From: Nannocystis sp.
GTDB taxonomy: Bacteria > Myxococcota_A > Polyangia > Nannocystales > Nannocystaceae
Direction of reading: 5' to 3'
Length of the DNA: 64,000 bases
NCBI GenBank assembly: GCA_016712315.1
Contig: JADJRG010000023.1
Coordinates: forward strand, 1-64,000
The translations under genes were made by a program, and so were the position numbers. Below, piece by piece: positions 37,881 to 47,031 of this stretch (position 1 is the first letter of the stretch; every line of letters begins with the position of its first letter). Under the pieces are notes generated by a model, which did no database searches, was not told the origin of the DNA, and saw only the letters and a program-made list of their open reading frames with translations.

Positions 37881-38651
37881 ATGAAGTCGGTCTCACTCTT
37901 CCTCGCCACCCTGCTGCTCACCCCTGCTCTCGGCCTCGCGGGCGCCCCAACCGCCGCCGCCGCCGAGGACGCCTCCGCGAAGGGCGCCGCGATCCTCAAG
38001 GTCGCTGACCAACGCGCGAGCACCTTCCCCAACCAGAGCTACGTCGCCTCGATGGACGTCCTAAAGGACGGCAAGAAGACCAAGACCCTGGTCTTCAACA
38101 TGGTGATGAAGGATCTCGAGAAGCAGTTCATCACCTTCACCGCCCCTGGTGACGTCGCCGGCATGAAGATCCTCATGGAGGACGCCAACACCCTCTGGAT
38201 CTACAGCCCCGAGTTCAAGAAGGTCCGCCGGGTCGCCTCACACATGCAGAACCAGGGCTTCATGGGCTCTGAGTTCACCCCTGAGGACATGAAGCTCGCC
38301 AAGCTCGCGGGCAGCTTCGACGCCACCCTGCTCGGCAAGACCGGCGACGAGACGACCCTTCAGCTCACCCCCAAGTCCGCCGAGGTCAGCAGCTACACCA
38401 AGCTCGAGATCGTGATCGACTCCAAGGTCGGCGGGATCACCAAGATCCGCTACTACGACGGCTCAGGCGCCGCCGTGCGCGAGCAGGTCCGCGGCGGCTG
38501 GGTGAAGCACAAGGGCGCCCAGCTCCCCACCGAGATCTCGATGAAGAACCTCAAGACCGGCGACGAGACGATCATTCACCTCTCAGAAATTGATGTCGAG
38601 ACCCCGATCTCGGATGATCTATTCTCCCGCCGCATGTTGATGCGCGGCTGA
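37881..38651 (+). CDS. LolA-like periplasmic protein (outer-membrane lipoprotein-sorting type)
   Basis: A 256-residue exported protein: ATG 37881 begins a signal peptide (SLFLATLLLTPALGLAGAP) with a cleavage site near residue 28. The mature part has the sequence FPNQSYVASMDVLKDGKK, an open half-barrel pattern of beta strands with TLVFNMVMKD, TFTAPGDVAGMKIL, TLWIYSPEFKKVRRV and KLEIVIDSKVGGITKIRYYD, as in the LolA-like family that accompanies RND exporters. These proteins carry lipids through the periplasm. The start is chosen over an upstream in-frame start because that extension is Pro-rich and would bury the signal. It ends 7 bases before the barrel gene, so the two are surely co-transcribed. 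Confidence 0.88.
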   Translation: MKSVSLFLATLLLTPALGLAGAPTAAAAEDASAKGAAILKVADQRASTFPNQSYVASMDVLKDGKKTKTLVFNMVMKDLEKQFITFTAPGDVAGMKILMEDANTLWIYSPEFKKVRRVASHMQNQGFMGSEFTPEDMKLAKLAGSFDATLLGKTGDETTLQLTPKSAEVSSYTKLEIVIDSKVGGITKIRYYDGSGAAVREQVRGGWVKHKGAQLPTEISMKNLKTGDETIIHLSEIDVETPISDDLFSRRMLMRG

Positions 38652-38658
38652 GTCTCCC

Positions 38659-40482
38659 GTGATCCCAGGCGTCCTCGTCACCCTCACCCTCGCGTCAGCT
38701 CCTGCGCTCCTCACGGACCCGCGGGCCTACTTCGGCCCCGCCGAGGCCGAGGGGGGCGACGCTGGCAGCGGCGCCGCGCAGCCCTCGCAGCCCTCGCAGC
38801 CCCCTCCTGGAGGCGACGCTGAGCTCAGCATGGACGACGTCTTCGGCGCTGGCAGCGGAGACGGCGCGCCATCCCCGACCGGGGGCCAAGACGTCGACAT
38901 GGACGACATCTTCGGCAGCAGCGGCGGCGACAGCACGACCGGCACGACCAGCCCGACGGATGACGCCGCCTCGAGCGGCAAGAGCCCCTTCAAGCAGCCT
39001 GCGGCCGCCGACAGCGCCGGCTCTGCCAAGCGCGGCGGCGGGATCTTCAGCTCGGGCAAGCTGCTCACCCGCACCCGGATCCTCAGCAGCGTCTACTTCG
39101 ACATCGACCGCACCGACACCCCCGGCAAGATCGGCCGCAACGAGAACCGTCTCGAGTTTTACTTCGCCTACACCCCCAACAAGCACATCCAGATCGTCGG
39201 CGACATCGAGCCTGTCTTTATGGGCACTAGCCAAGCCCGGCAGCTCGACGACCTCTCGTCGATGCAGATGATGAACCGCTTCCACGTCGAGAGCGACGCC
39301 GCCTATGTCGCGATCAACGAGATCGTCCCTGGCCTCGACGTCAAGCTCGGCCGTCAGATCGTCGTCTGGGGCACCGGCGACAAGTTCAACCCGACCAACA
39401 ACATCAACGCCGACGACCTCGAGGATCGCCCGCTCTTCACCGAGCCGATCGCGAACCAGATGGTCGTCGTCGACTACAACCCCTTTCAGGACCGCGTGTG
39501 GTTCCAGGGCGTCTACGTCCCTCTCTTCTACCCCGGGCTGCTGCCCCCCTCCGCCGCCGCCGGCCTCAAGGATCCCTACGCCGAGGTCCCCTTCGCCTAC
39601 GACGGCGACAAGGCCAAGATCTTCTTCCTTCAAGACCGCTTCATCCCGACCAACGTCAAGTACATCCCGAGGGTCAACGGCCACGTCTTGATGCCGGAGA
39701 ACACCCTCGCCAACGGCCAAGCCGCCGCCAAGATCGGCTCCCACCTCGGCCAGGTCGACTTCAGCGTCTCGTACTACTACGGCCGCCACGACATCCCCCT
39801 GCCTGTCGAGGTGAAGTCCACCCAGATCGCCTCCTTCGCCAGTGAGGGGGTCGACGGCTACTGGCTGCAATCCGACGCCTTCATGATCTACCCGCGGATG
39901 CAAGTGATCGGCGCCGACTTCGCCACGCAGATCCCTTTCCTCGGCAATATGGGCGTATGGGGCGAGATGGGGCTCTTCATCCCCAAGGAGCAGCGCCTAC
40001 GGATCGAGATGCCGCTCGTCTACGGCGTCGACGTCACCCCTGACGACGGCGTCGCCAACCCGGTCAAGGACGTCACCGGGATCGCGGTCCGCAAGGATCC
40101 CTTCATCAAGGCCACCGTCGGCGCCGACTACACCTTCGGCAAGCACGTGTATGTGCAGGCTCAGTACCTGCGCGGCTTCATCGACGAGTTCGGCGCCGGC
40201 CACATCGGCAACTACGTCGTCGGCGGCACCGACCTGATCTTCTACGGCCGCCACCTCATCTTCCGCGCCTTCGGCCTCATCGACTTCGCCAACAACAACC
40301 CCAAGGACGCCGGCCGCTCGGGCGTCATCGCCCCCTCTGTGATCATCACCCCGCCCTGGGGCTACGCCTCCTTCGAGATCGGCTCGTTCGCGATGCTCGG
40401 CGAGTTCGGCGGCCGCACGAAGTTCGGCCAGCGCGCCACCGGCACCTCGATCGCCTACTTCAAGGTGATCGGCACCTTCTAG
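38659..40482 (+). CDS. outer-membrane barrel, DUF1302-like
   Basis: A 607-residue protein with GTG start 38659. After a signal-like start and a low-complexity Gly/Ser/Asp/Pro linker (residues about 25-125), it continues as a barrel-like series of alternating hydrophobic strands: RILSSVYFDIDRT, LEFYFAYTPNKHIQIVGDIEPV, LDVKLGRQIVVWGTGDKFNPTN, DFSVSYYYGRHDIPL, IKATVGADYTFG and ending in SIAYFKVIGTF with the aromatic C-terminus expected of barrel proteins. The phrase GRQIVVWGTGDKFNPTNNINADDLEDR is like the DUF1302 signature, seen in outer-membrane proteins encoded with RND and LolA-like partners. It probably is the outer-membrane end of the export path. Conserved tandem DMDDIFGSS-like acidic repeats occur in the linker. 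Confidence 0.83.
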   Translation: MIPGVLVTLTLASAPALLTDPRAYFGPAEAEGGDAGSGAAQPSQPSQPPPGGDAELSMDDVFGAGSGDGAPSPTGGQDVDMDDIFGSSGGDSTTGTTSPTDDAASSGKSPFKQPAAADSAGSAKRGGGIFSSGKLLTRTRILSSVYFDIDRTDTPGKIGRNENRLEFYFAYTPNKHIQIVGDIEPVFMGTSQARQLDDLSSMQMMNRFHVESDAAYVAINEIVPGLDVKLGRQIVVWGTGDKFNPTNNINADDLEDRPLFTEPIANQMVVVDYNPFQDRVWFQGVYVPLFYPGLLPPSAAAGLKDPYAEVPFAYDGDKAKIFFLQDRFIPTNVKYIPRVNGHVLMPENTLANGQAAAKIGSHLGQVDFSVSYYYGRHDIPLPVEVKSTQIASFASEGVDGYWLQSDAFMIYPRMQVIGADFATQIPFLGNMGVWGEMGLFIPKEQRLRIEMPLVYGVDVTPDDGVANPVKDVTGIAVRKDPFIKATVGADYTFGKHVYVQAQYLRGFIDEFGAGHIGNYVVGGTDLIFYGRHLIFRAFGLIDFANNNPKDAGRSGVIAPSVIITPPWGYASFEIGSFAMLGEFGGRTKFGQRATGTSIAYFKVIGTF

Positions 40483-40623
40483 CCGCGCTCGATCCTCAAC
40501 GCTCGACGAGCGGCCCCAAGGCGGCGCAGCGCGAAGCGGCGCCCGGCCGGCGGGCCCGCAATCATCGTCGTGATCTTTCGCCGCCGCGGCCCCACACTCG
40601 GCCTGTACAGCCTTGGAGTCGCG

Positions 40624-43071
40624 ATGACAGACACGAAGCTCGGTAAATTGGCTAGCGCATTCCTCTTCACCACCCTCGGCGTCGCTTGCGGCGACGACGC
40701 GACCGGCGACAGCACGGGCACCGCTGGCACCACCGCCGGCACCGATGGCACGACCGCCGTCACCGCCGCCACCCCCGGAACTGACAGTGACACTGCCACT
40801 GAGAGCCAGGGCGGTAGCGAGACCCAAGGCGGCAGCGAGAGCACCACCGGGTCCACAGGCACCACCACCGCCGGCACCGCCGCCACCGCCGCCACCGACC
40901 CGACGATGACCGACACCGGCGCATCTGCCACTGACACAACAGACACTGGCACGACCGGCCCCGCCTGCGAAGATCTCTGCATCGACGGTGTATGCATCGA
41001 TGATCTCTGCTGCCCCGTCGCCAACGCCTGCGGCGACAATTGCTGCGCCGACGGCCAGCTCTGCGCCTTCCAGGCCTGCGTCGATCCGGGCGACGCCTGC
41101 ATCACCGCCAGCGAGTGCGCAGCCGGTGAATACTGCGACTACAGCCTCGGCGAGGCCGGCGACAAGATCTGCGGCGGCGGCGGCTCGCCCAACACGGGCA
41201 AGTGCATGCCCCTCCCCGCCGACTGCGAGCTCGACGTCGAACCAGACGACCTCGACAAGCTCGACTGCCTCCCTCAGTGCCTCTTCGACATCGACAACGC
41301 CTGGACCCCCGAGCTCCGCTACGAGTGGAAGGACGCCAGCGTGATGATGCCCCCGATCATCACCCAGCTCGACGACGACAATTGCGACGGCCTCATCGAT
41401 CACCGCGACGTCCCTGACATCGTCTTCTCCTCCTTCGCCGCCGGCGCCTACAACAACAACGGCACCCTCCACGCCGTCTCGGTCATCGACGGCGTGCTCG
41501 TCAAGAAGTGGTCCGTCAACCCGCAGACCGATCGGGTGTGGCCTGGCAAGGCCCTCGCGGCCGCCGATCTCGACGGCATCCCCGGCGCAGAGATCGTCGC
41601 CTGCACCGAGAACAACCGCGTCCGCGCCTTCAAGCCCGACGGAACGACCCTTTGGGTCTCGGGCGGCTCGAACTATTGTGACATGCCCGCCCTCGCTGAC
41701 TTCGACGGCGACGGCAAGGCCGAGGTGCTCGTCTCTGGCTTCGTCCTTAACGGCCAGACCGGCGCCGTCAAGGCGACCTTCCCGGTCAAGAACCCCAGCG
41801 GCTCGTGGTGGCGCGAGAAGGCGATCGCCGCCGACATCGACGGCGACGGCGTCTTGGAGATCGTCACCGCCAGCGCCGCCTTTGAGGCCGACGGCACCCT
41901 CATCGTCGACACCAAGCTCACCGGCACCTACCCCGCCATCGCCGACTTCGACGGCGACGGAGAGCCAGAGGTCGCCGCCCTCGCCAACTACGGCAGCGGC
42001 TCCAACATCCGCTTCCTCCACGTCTGGCGCTACGACTCCAAGGAGCCGACGAAATTCAAGATCCTCCGCCAGAACATCGACATCAACGGCCCGCTCAGCC
42101 CCACCCTCTGCCCCGTCAACTCGAACGGCCGCACCGCAGGCGGCGGCCCCCTCACCGTCGCCGAGTTTAATGGCGACGGCAAGCCCGACGTCGGCGTCGC
42201 TGGTGGGATCGGCTACGCCGTCTTTGACGGCGCCAAGCTCCTCGATCCGAACGTACCCAACGCTGACACCCTCATCTGGATCAAGCAGACCCAGGACTGC
42301 TCCTCCGCCTTCACCGGCTCCTCCGTCTACGACTTCGACGGCGACGGCCGCGCCGAGGTCGTCTACGGCGACGAGCTCTACCTACGGATCTACCGCGGCT
42401 TCGACGGCAACGTCCTCTACCAGACCTGCAACACCAGCGGCACCCTCCACGAGTACCCCCTCATCGCCGACATCGACAGCGACGGCCACGCTGACATCGT
42501 CGTCTCCTCCAACAACTACTCCGGCTTCAACTGCGGCGGCCAGAAGACCACGGGGGTGCGCGTCTTCTCCGCCCCGCGGTGGACTCGTACTCGCAAGCTC
42601 TGGAATCAGCACGCTTATTCGGTGACCAACATCGACAATGATGGCAACGTGCCGGCCACGCCTGTGAACAACTGGACCCAGCCAGGCCTCAACAATTTCC
42701 GGCAGAACTACATCGAAGACGTCGTCGCCGCCCCGGATCTTGTTATCTACACCGTCCAGGGCCGCTGTGATGGCGACTACTCGCTCGCCGCTCGGGTCCG
42801 CAACATCGGCCACCAGGCGGTCCCGGCGGGCGTGCTTGTGCACTTCTACGCCGGCGATCCTGAGCAAGGCGGCGCCCTCTTGGGCGTCACGGAGACCGTG
42901 AAGGAGCTCTATCCGGCGGAGGCTGAGGACGTGATCCTCCCCCTACCTGACGCCTCTGACGCGATCAAGAGCGGCCAGCAGCCGATCTTCGCGGTCGTCA
43001 ACCCCGACGCCAAGTGGCTCGAGTGTCGCCACCAGAACAACAAAGCCGAGGGCACCGGCGTCTGCCCCTGA
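40624..43071 (+). CDS. FG-GAP repeat lipoprotein with Cys-rich module
   Basis: An 815-residue lipoprotein from ATG 40624; the signal sequence ends in the lipobox TLGVACGDDATGDS and a Thr/Ser/Asp/Gly linker runs to about residue 115. A Cys-rich module follows (EDLCIDGVCIDDLCCP, ADGQLCAFQACVDPGD), then FG-GAP/VCBS repeats with calcium-binding Asp loops: ADFDGDGKAEVLVSG, AADIDGDGVLEIVTA, AEFNGDGKPDVGVAG, YDFDGDGRAEVVYGD and ADIDSDGHADIVVSS. The last about 115 residues (DLVIYTVQGRCDGDY and later) form a CARDB-like beta domain. These folds make calcium-dependent adhesive propellers. Nucleotides 42456-42722, near the end of the repeats, are duplicated exactly at 57082. ATG 40624 is chosen because the lipobox spacing fits. 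Confidence 0.9.
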   Translation: MTDTKLGKLASAFLFTTLGVACGDDATGDSTGTAGTTAGTDGTTAVTAATPGTDSDTATESQGGSETQGGSESTTGSTGTTTAGTAATAATDPTMTDTGASATDTTDTGTTGPACEDLCIDGVCIDDLCCPVANACGDNCCADGQLCAFQACVDPGDACITASECAAGEYCDYSLGEAGDKICGGGGSPNTGKCMPLPADCELDVEPDDLDKLDCLPQCLFDIDNAWTPELRYEWKDASVMMPPIITQLDDDNCDGLIDHRDVPDIVFSSFAAGAYNNNGTLHAVSVIDGVLVKKWSVNPQTDRVWPGKALAAADLDGIPGAEIVACTENNRVRAFKPDGTTLWVSGGSNYCDMPALADFDGDGKAEVLVSGFVLNGQTGAVKATFPVKNPSGSWWREKAIAADIDGDGVLEIVTASAAFEADGTLIVDTKLTGTYPAIADFDGDGEPEVAALANYGSGSNIRFLHVWRYDSKEPTKFKILRQNIDINGPLSPTLCPVNSNGRTAGGGPLTVAEFNGDGKPDVGVAGGIGYAVFDGAKLLDPNVPNADTLIWIKQTQDCSSAFTGSSVYDFDGDGRAEVVYGDELYLRIYRGFDGNVLYQTCNTSGTLHEYPLIADIDSDGHADIVVSSNNYSGFNCGGQKTTGVRVFSAPRWTRTRKLWNQHAYSVTNIDNDGNVPATPVNNWTQPGLNNFRQNYIEDVVAAPDLVIYTVQGRCDGDYSLAARVRNIGHQAVPAGVLVHFYAGDPEQGGALLGVTETVKELYPAEAEDVILPLPDASDAIKSGQQPIFAVVNPDAKWLECRHQNNKAEGTGVCP
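42456..42722 (+). repeat. 267-bp duplicated segment, copy 1 (inside FG-GAP lipoprotein)
   Basis: Read base by base, 42456-42722 equals 57082-57348 without a mismatch (offset 14626). Here it is in frame in the lipoprotein gene and encodes PLIADIDSDGHADIVVSSNN through a Trp-Arg-rich stretch to NYIEDV. Just outside, 42455 is A against G and 42723 is C against G, so the borders are abrupt. Confidence 0.95.
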
Positions 43072-43185
43072 TCGGGGCTCCTCGCCGCTCACAGCCGCAA
43101 CACAGCGCCTCCGAGCGCCCACAACACGCCTCCTCCGGGAGCGCGCCGTGGCCCGCCCCGCGCACAAACCCAGCGCCCGCCGCGA

Positions 43186-43330
43186 TTAGCTCGCCGCCGC
43201 GCGACCTTCGGCCGCCTCGAGCTTGTCTCGATGCTTCCCAAAGCGCTGGCCGGGCTCGTAGCGGTAGCCCCGGGACCATGAGCGCAGCCCCAGAGGCGCC
43301 TCTGGGCGGCCATGACCGAGCGCCGCGAGG
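43186..43330 (-). pseudogene. remnant of a 2-oxoglutarate/Fe(II) oxygenase
   Basis: Within the 437-base gap between two lipoprotein genes, the minus strand encodes GYRYEPGQRFGKHRD at about 43224-43268, the signature of prolyl-4-hydroxylase-type oxygenases in which the His and Asp of HRD bind iron. Only this piece is recognisable; the frame stops at 43186 and upstream residues are not conserved. The missing jelly-roll strands, second His and Arg mean it cannot be functional as it stands. The rest of the gap, 43072-43185 and 43331-43508, shows no gene except the promoter region for the gene at 43509. Confidence 0.4.
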
Positions 43331-43508
43331 ATACGAGATCGAGCGTGGACGAGCGAACCTGCGCTGTTCGTCTTCGGCCGCGGTCGCCGTTCACCTTCAG
43401 AGCGCGGGGCGTGCGACAAAGCCTGGCCTCCACCCACTCACACCTGCGGCCTCGCTGACGGCGCTCCGACGCGCCGGCCGAGCCGAGCAGGTGAAGAAGG
43501 GGGGACAC

Positions 43509-45440
43509 ATGGTGAGGATCAATGATAGAGCGCTGAGGTCATGTTTGGTCGCGGTCACGGTCGCGACCGCGAGCGCGTGCGGCAGCGCCGAGGGGCAGTC
43601 GGAGTCGCACACAGGCGGTGAGACGAGCGACAGCGGCGGGCGCACGACCTCCGCGAGCGAGTCGCTCTCCGGCGGCTTCGGTGAGAGCGAGAGCGGCGAC
43701 GTCAGCTCAGGCTCAGCCTCCGACTCGGCGACCAACACCGGCGACGCGACGACGTCTGCGTCGATGAGTCAAGGAGGCTCGACGGAGGACCCGACCGACT
43801 CCGCCAGCACGTCCACGACCACCAGCGGCACAGGCGACACAGACGACACAAACGACACAAACGACACAAACGACACCGAGGAGACCGCCACAGACAGCAC
43901 GGGCGACAGCGAAGACACCGGAGATGAGCCGCTACCGGCGTGTAACAAGAGCAACTCGTGGACCCTCGACGCCGACTTCGACCAAGGGCTCGCCGTCAAC
44001 GTCCATCACGACGCGCCCACGAGCGACCAGCTCCAGATCTCGATCGACGACTTCTGGGCGCCGAAGCCCTACATGTTCGTCGCGCAGACCGACGAGGGGC
44101 GGGTCCTGAAGATCGACACGGTCACGGGAAAACAAGTCGCCCGCTACCCTTCTCTTCTCCTCGAGGACTGCCCGTCGTGTAACATCAACCCCGCGACGTG
44201 GAAGCCGTCGCGGATCTCGATCGACATGGACGGGGATATGTACGTCGCCAACCGCGCCTTCTCCGTTCAGGGGGCGATCACGAAGATCGCCGGCGCTGAG
44301 GACGAGTGCGTCGATCGCGACGGCGACGGTCAGATCTCGACCTCACACGACGCCAACGACGACGGGATCATCGACGTCAACGATCCTGCCGAGTACAAGG
44401 GCCAAGACGACGAGTGTCTCCTCTATTCATTCCCCGTCGGCCCGGTCAACGGCGTACTCCGCGCTTTCACCCTCGACGGTCAGGGTCACGCATATGTCGG
44501 CTCTTTCAACGAGAACGCGGCGTACAAGCTCGACGTGACCCAGAGCCCGCCGGTGATCCTCGAGAAGATCGCCCTCACCAGCCGCCCCTACGGGTTCGCG
44601 GTCCGCGGCGACTACCTCTACCACCCCGCGCTCAACTGGGCCCCGACCAGCCGCTTTGACATGGCGAAGAAGACCGGCGTCAACCTGCCCGTGCTCGAGA
44701 ACTACGGCGGCACCGTCGACTCGAAGGGGATCGCCTGGTATGGGACCAAATTCGGCCTGGCGCGCTGCGACTACGACGACCCCAAGAACTCCTGCGATAT
44801 CACGTATATCAACGACAAGATCTTCGGCGTGACGGTAGATCACTACGACCAGATCTGGGGCACGAGCTTGACCACGATCTATAAATTCGACAACAGCGGC
44901 GCCCTGCTCGGCTCGACGCCGCTGGTCTCCGGGTATGGCGTCTCGATCGGACACGACGGTCACCCTCGGGTGATCGGCTGGCACGCGGTGCATAAGGTCG
45001 AGGCCGGGCCGAAGGGCGGCCCCCCCGGCGCAGCGACGCAGTACTGGCACGGGCACATGGACGGAGTCGGCGCCTTTAACTACACATACACCGACTTCAC
45101 CGGGTTCATGGCCCATAACGTGAGCGTCAAGGTCGGTCAATGGTCCGTGATCCACGACGGCGGCGAATTCGACGCGGCGTGGGGCAAGGTGCCCTACAAC
45201 ACCGAACCCGAGGGCAAGGTCCCCGACGGCACGACTCTCACCGTCGAGGTCCGCGCGTCCAACACCCTCGGTGAGCTCGGCGTTCAGCCCTGGATCCCCG
45301 TCGTCGACGGCGCCGTCGCGGAGCCGGTCGTCGGCCGCCTCATCGAGCTCCGGGCGCGCCTTCGGATCGACGACCCGCACCTGCTCGAATCGCCCGTGCT
45401 CAGCGATCTCTGCGTCCTACGCGCAGGAGTGGAGCCGTGA
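43509..45440 (+). CDS. beta-propeller (Vgb/NHL-like) lipoprotein with long linker
   Basis: A 643-residue lipoprotein starting at ATG 43509, preceded by a purine-rich AAGAAGGGGGGAC. The signal peptide ends in ASACGSAEG and is followed by a Ser/Thr/Asp/Gly linker of about 110 residues that includes DDTNDTNDTNDT repeats. The propeller carries the family phrases MFVAQTDEGRVLKIDTVTG, KPSRISIDMDGDMYVANRAF, VQGAITKIAG and YGVSIGHDGHPRVIGW, with a calcium-type loop DRDGDGQISTSHDANDDG similar to EF-hand/dockerin loops. The C-terminal section differs from the paralogs at 7521 and 28665 and has its own beta domain after FNYTYTDFTGFM. It is probably an outer-surface protein. Function is unknown. Intact frame. 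Confidence 0.86.
   Translation: MVRINDRALRSCLVAVTVATASACGSAEGQSESHTGGETSDSGGRTTSASESLSGGFGESESGDVSSGSASDSATNTGDATTSASMSQGGSTEDPTDSASTSTTTSGTGDTDDTNDTNDTNDTEETATDSTGDSEDTGDEPLPACNKSNSWTLDADFDQGLAVNVHHDAPTSDQLQISIDDFWAPKPYMFVAQTDEGRVLKIDTVTGKQVARYPSLLLEDCPSCNINPATWKPSRISIDMDGDMYVANRAFSVQGAITKIAGAEDECVDRDGDGQISTSHDANDDGIIDVNDPAEYKGQDDECLLYSFPVGPVNGVLRAFTLDGQGHAYVGSFNENAAYKLDVTQSPPVILEKIALTSRPYGFAVRGDYLYHPALNWAPTSRFDMAKKTGVNLPVLENYGGTVDSKGIAWYGTKFGLARCDYDDPKNSCDITYINDKIFGVTVDHYDQIWGTSLTTIYKFDNSGALLGSTPLVSGYGVSIGHDGHPRVIGWHAVHKVEAGPKGGPPGAATQYWHGHMDGVGAFNYTYTDFTGFMAHNVSVKVGQWSVIHDGGEFDAAWGKVPYNTEPEGKVPDGTTLTVEVRASNTLGELGVQPWIPVVDGAVAEPVVGRLIELRARLRIDDPHLLESPVLSDLCVLRAGVEP
43845..43871 (+). repeat. 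three tandem 9-bp units in lipoprotein linker
   Basis: Three exact copies of GACACAAAC encode Asp-Thr-Asn repeats (NDTNDTNDT) in the linker of the lipoprotein at 43509, with one degenerate copy on either side. In-frame slippage here would change linker length only. Confidence 0.85.
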
Positions 45441-45453
45441 GCCGCGAGAGCGT

Positions 45454-47031
45454 CTATTCTTTTCGGCCGCGACGAGAGTCGTAGCGGCCGGGGGCGAGGA
45501 TGTCTTGGGGATCGAGCGCCGCTTTGAGCCGTCGCAGGAGCGCCATCGCGCCTTCCTCCAGACCCTCGAACAGCCCCATCGACTGAACACCCAGACGATA
45601 CGGAGTGAAGCCGGCCGCCGTCAGGGTCCCCATAAGCTTGTCATGACAGACAAGCGCCCGTTCGTCCTCTCCCGGGCGATCGCGGTCGAACAGGATCGCT
45701 CCGGTCACCTCGAGCGTGCGCTCTGTGCTGGAGATGAGGCCAATATTGGGTTCAAAGCCGTACTCCGCGGAGATCTCGTCCATCATCGCCACTGCGAGGG
45801 AGACATCAGCCCCTCGCGCAGGCAGGGTCGGACAGTACCAGAGGACCCCGCAACTGTCGCTGTGGATGCCCTGTTCAGTCGTTTGATCCGGCCTTTTTCG
45901 CCAATAACACATACGTAGCGCCCCGTCGGAGGTGCCGCCGGAGAAGACGCTGTCGAAGGGCGACTCAAGGCTGTAGCCCCCGATCGAGGCCGCGCCGTCG
46001 ACGGGCTGCTGACGTGAAGGCGCCTCAAAGACGACCTCGTCGACATGCGGCCGAAAGAGCGCCTCGACGTGGCTACGGAGCGCAGCACCGATCTCCCGCG
46101 AAGGAGCATGGATCACGCCGACGCCGTTCCACAGACCGATGCCGCCCTGCTGCTGCATCTCGCGCCGGCGCTCATCGAGCGATCGCAGATCATCATCCGC
46201 CCATGGGCAGGGATAGAAGACCGAGAAGAGGCGAAAGTCGTTGAGGAACCGCAAGCCTACGGGCATTCGGCTCAGCCGCAACCTGCGGGACGCCTCGACC
46301 GCCGCGCTCAATTGAGCGCCACTGCTCATCCGCAGGACGAACGGCTGCAAAGACGCCGGCCGTGGTTGCAGCCATAAGGTGATCGACGTGACGATCCCGA
46401 GGTTGGACTGAGTGAAGAGGCTGTCGAGCGATGGTCCGACCCCCCAGCGCGAAAGCGCCGAGACGCGGGAATTGGGGAAACTCTTGAATCCGGTGTGGAT
46501 CACGGAACCATCAGGGAGGACGACCTCGGCGCCGCAGACATTGCTGAAGCGGTCGGCCCACGGGCCCATTCCATGGCCCCGCTCGACCGTATTGCCGATG
46601 ATACTGGCGTCCGGAGGCCCCCCGATGCCGTCCATCATGAGCGAGGAAACCTGCTCACGGAGGAATTTCGTGAGCTGGCCGAAGCTCACCCCAGGCTCGA
46701 GGGTGACGTAGGCCATCTCTTCGTTGTATTCGACGATCCGATCGAGGCGGCCGAGGTCGAGCAGCAGGGCGCCGTCGCGGGTGGGCACGCGTGAGCCGAG
46801 GCCCCAGTTCTTTCCCCGGCTGATCGGATAGAGCGCGCACCCCAGCTCCCCGGCGAGCCGGACACACGCTCGGACCTCGTCACGATCCGCCGGGCGAAGG
46901 ATCGCCGGGATCCTAGCGCGAGTGGCGAAGGTCGCGGTCTCCGCGGCGGCTAGGTCGTCAGGGCGGGTGACCACGTGCTCTGCGCCGAGCAGCGCTTGGT
47001 AACTGGAGATGATGTGGGCGTGATCAGGCAT
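45454..47031 (-). CDS. FAD-linked oxidase of the VAO/p-cresol methylhydroxylase family
   Basis: A 525-residue flavoprotein. The N-terminal FAD domain has AILRPADRDEVRACVRLAGE, YPISRGKNWGLGSRVPTRDG and the cap shows the class-defining stretch IGNTVERGHGMGPWADRFSN followed by CGAEVVLPDGSVIHTGFKSFPN and SLDSLFTQSNLGIVTSITLW. The C-terminal part contains NIGLISSTERTLEVTGAI and ends with ALDPQDILAPGRYD, as in the flavin subunit of p-cresol methylhydroxylase, vanillyl-alcohol oxidase and eugenol hydroxylase. Such enzymes dehydrogenate para-alkyl phenols; no cytochrome gene is adjacent. It overlaps the 3' end of the acyltransferase-like gene by eight bases, so the two are translated together. The gene ends 13 bases from the convergent lipoprotein gene. 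Confidence 0.88.
   Translation of the reverse strand: MPDHAHIISSYQALLGAEHVVTRPDDLAAAETATFATRARIPAILRPADRDEVRACVRLAGELGCALYPISRGKNWGLGSRVPTRDGALLLDLGRLDRIVEYNEEMAYVTLEPGVSFGQLTKFLREQVSSLMMDGIGGPPDASIIGNTVERGHGMGPWADRFSNVCGAEVVLPDGSVIHTGFKSFPNSRVSALSRWGVGPSLDSLFTQSNLGIVTSITLWLQPRPASLQPFVLRMSSGAQLSAAVEASRRLRLSRMPVGLRFLNDFRLFSVFYPCPWADDDLRSLDERRREMQQQGGIGLWNGVGVIHAPSREIGAALRSHVEALFRPHVDEVVFEAPSRQQPVDGAASIGGYSLESPFDSVFSGGTSDGALRMCYWRKRPDQTTEQGIHSDSCGVLWYCPTLPARGADVSLAVAMMDEISAEYGFEPNIGLISSTERTLEVTGAILFDRDRPGEDERALVCHDKLMGTLTAAGFTPYRLGVQSMGLFEGLEEGAMALLRRLKAALDPQDILAPGRYDSRRGRKE

Noticed and set aside
39997..42021. Long minus-strand open frame of 674 residues opposite the barrel and FG-GAP lipoprotein genes
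   Set aside because: It is the reverse reading of two well-supported genes with conserved domains; its residues are Val/Gly/Asp-rich with no family match, as expected of high-GC antisense frames.
45450..45500. GC-rich stem at the 3' end of the flavin oxidase gene, considered as a terminator
   Set aside because: The near-palindrome lies inside the coding end and is followed by A residues rather than T residues on the gene's strand, so it does not fit an intrinsic terminator.
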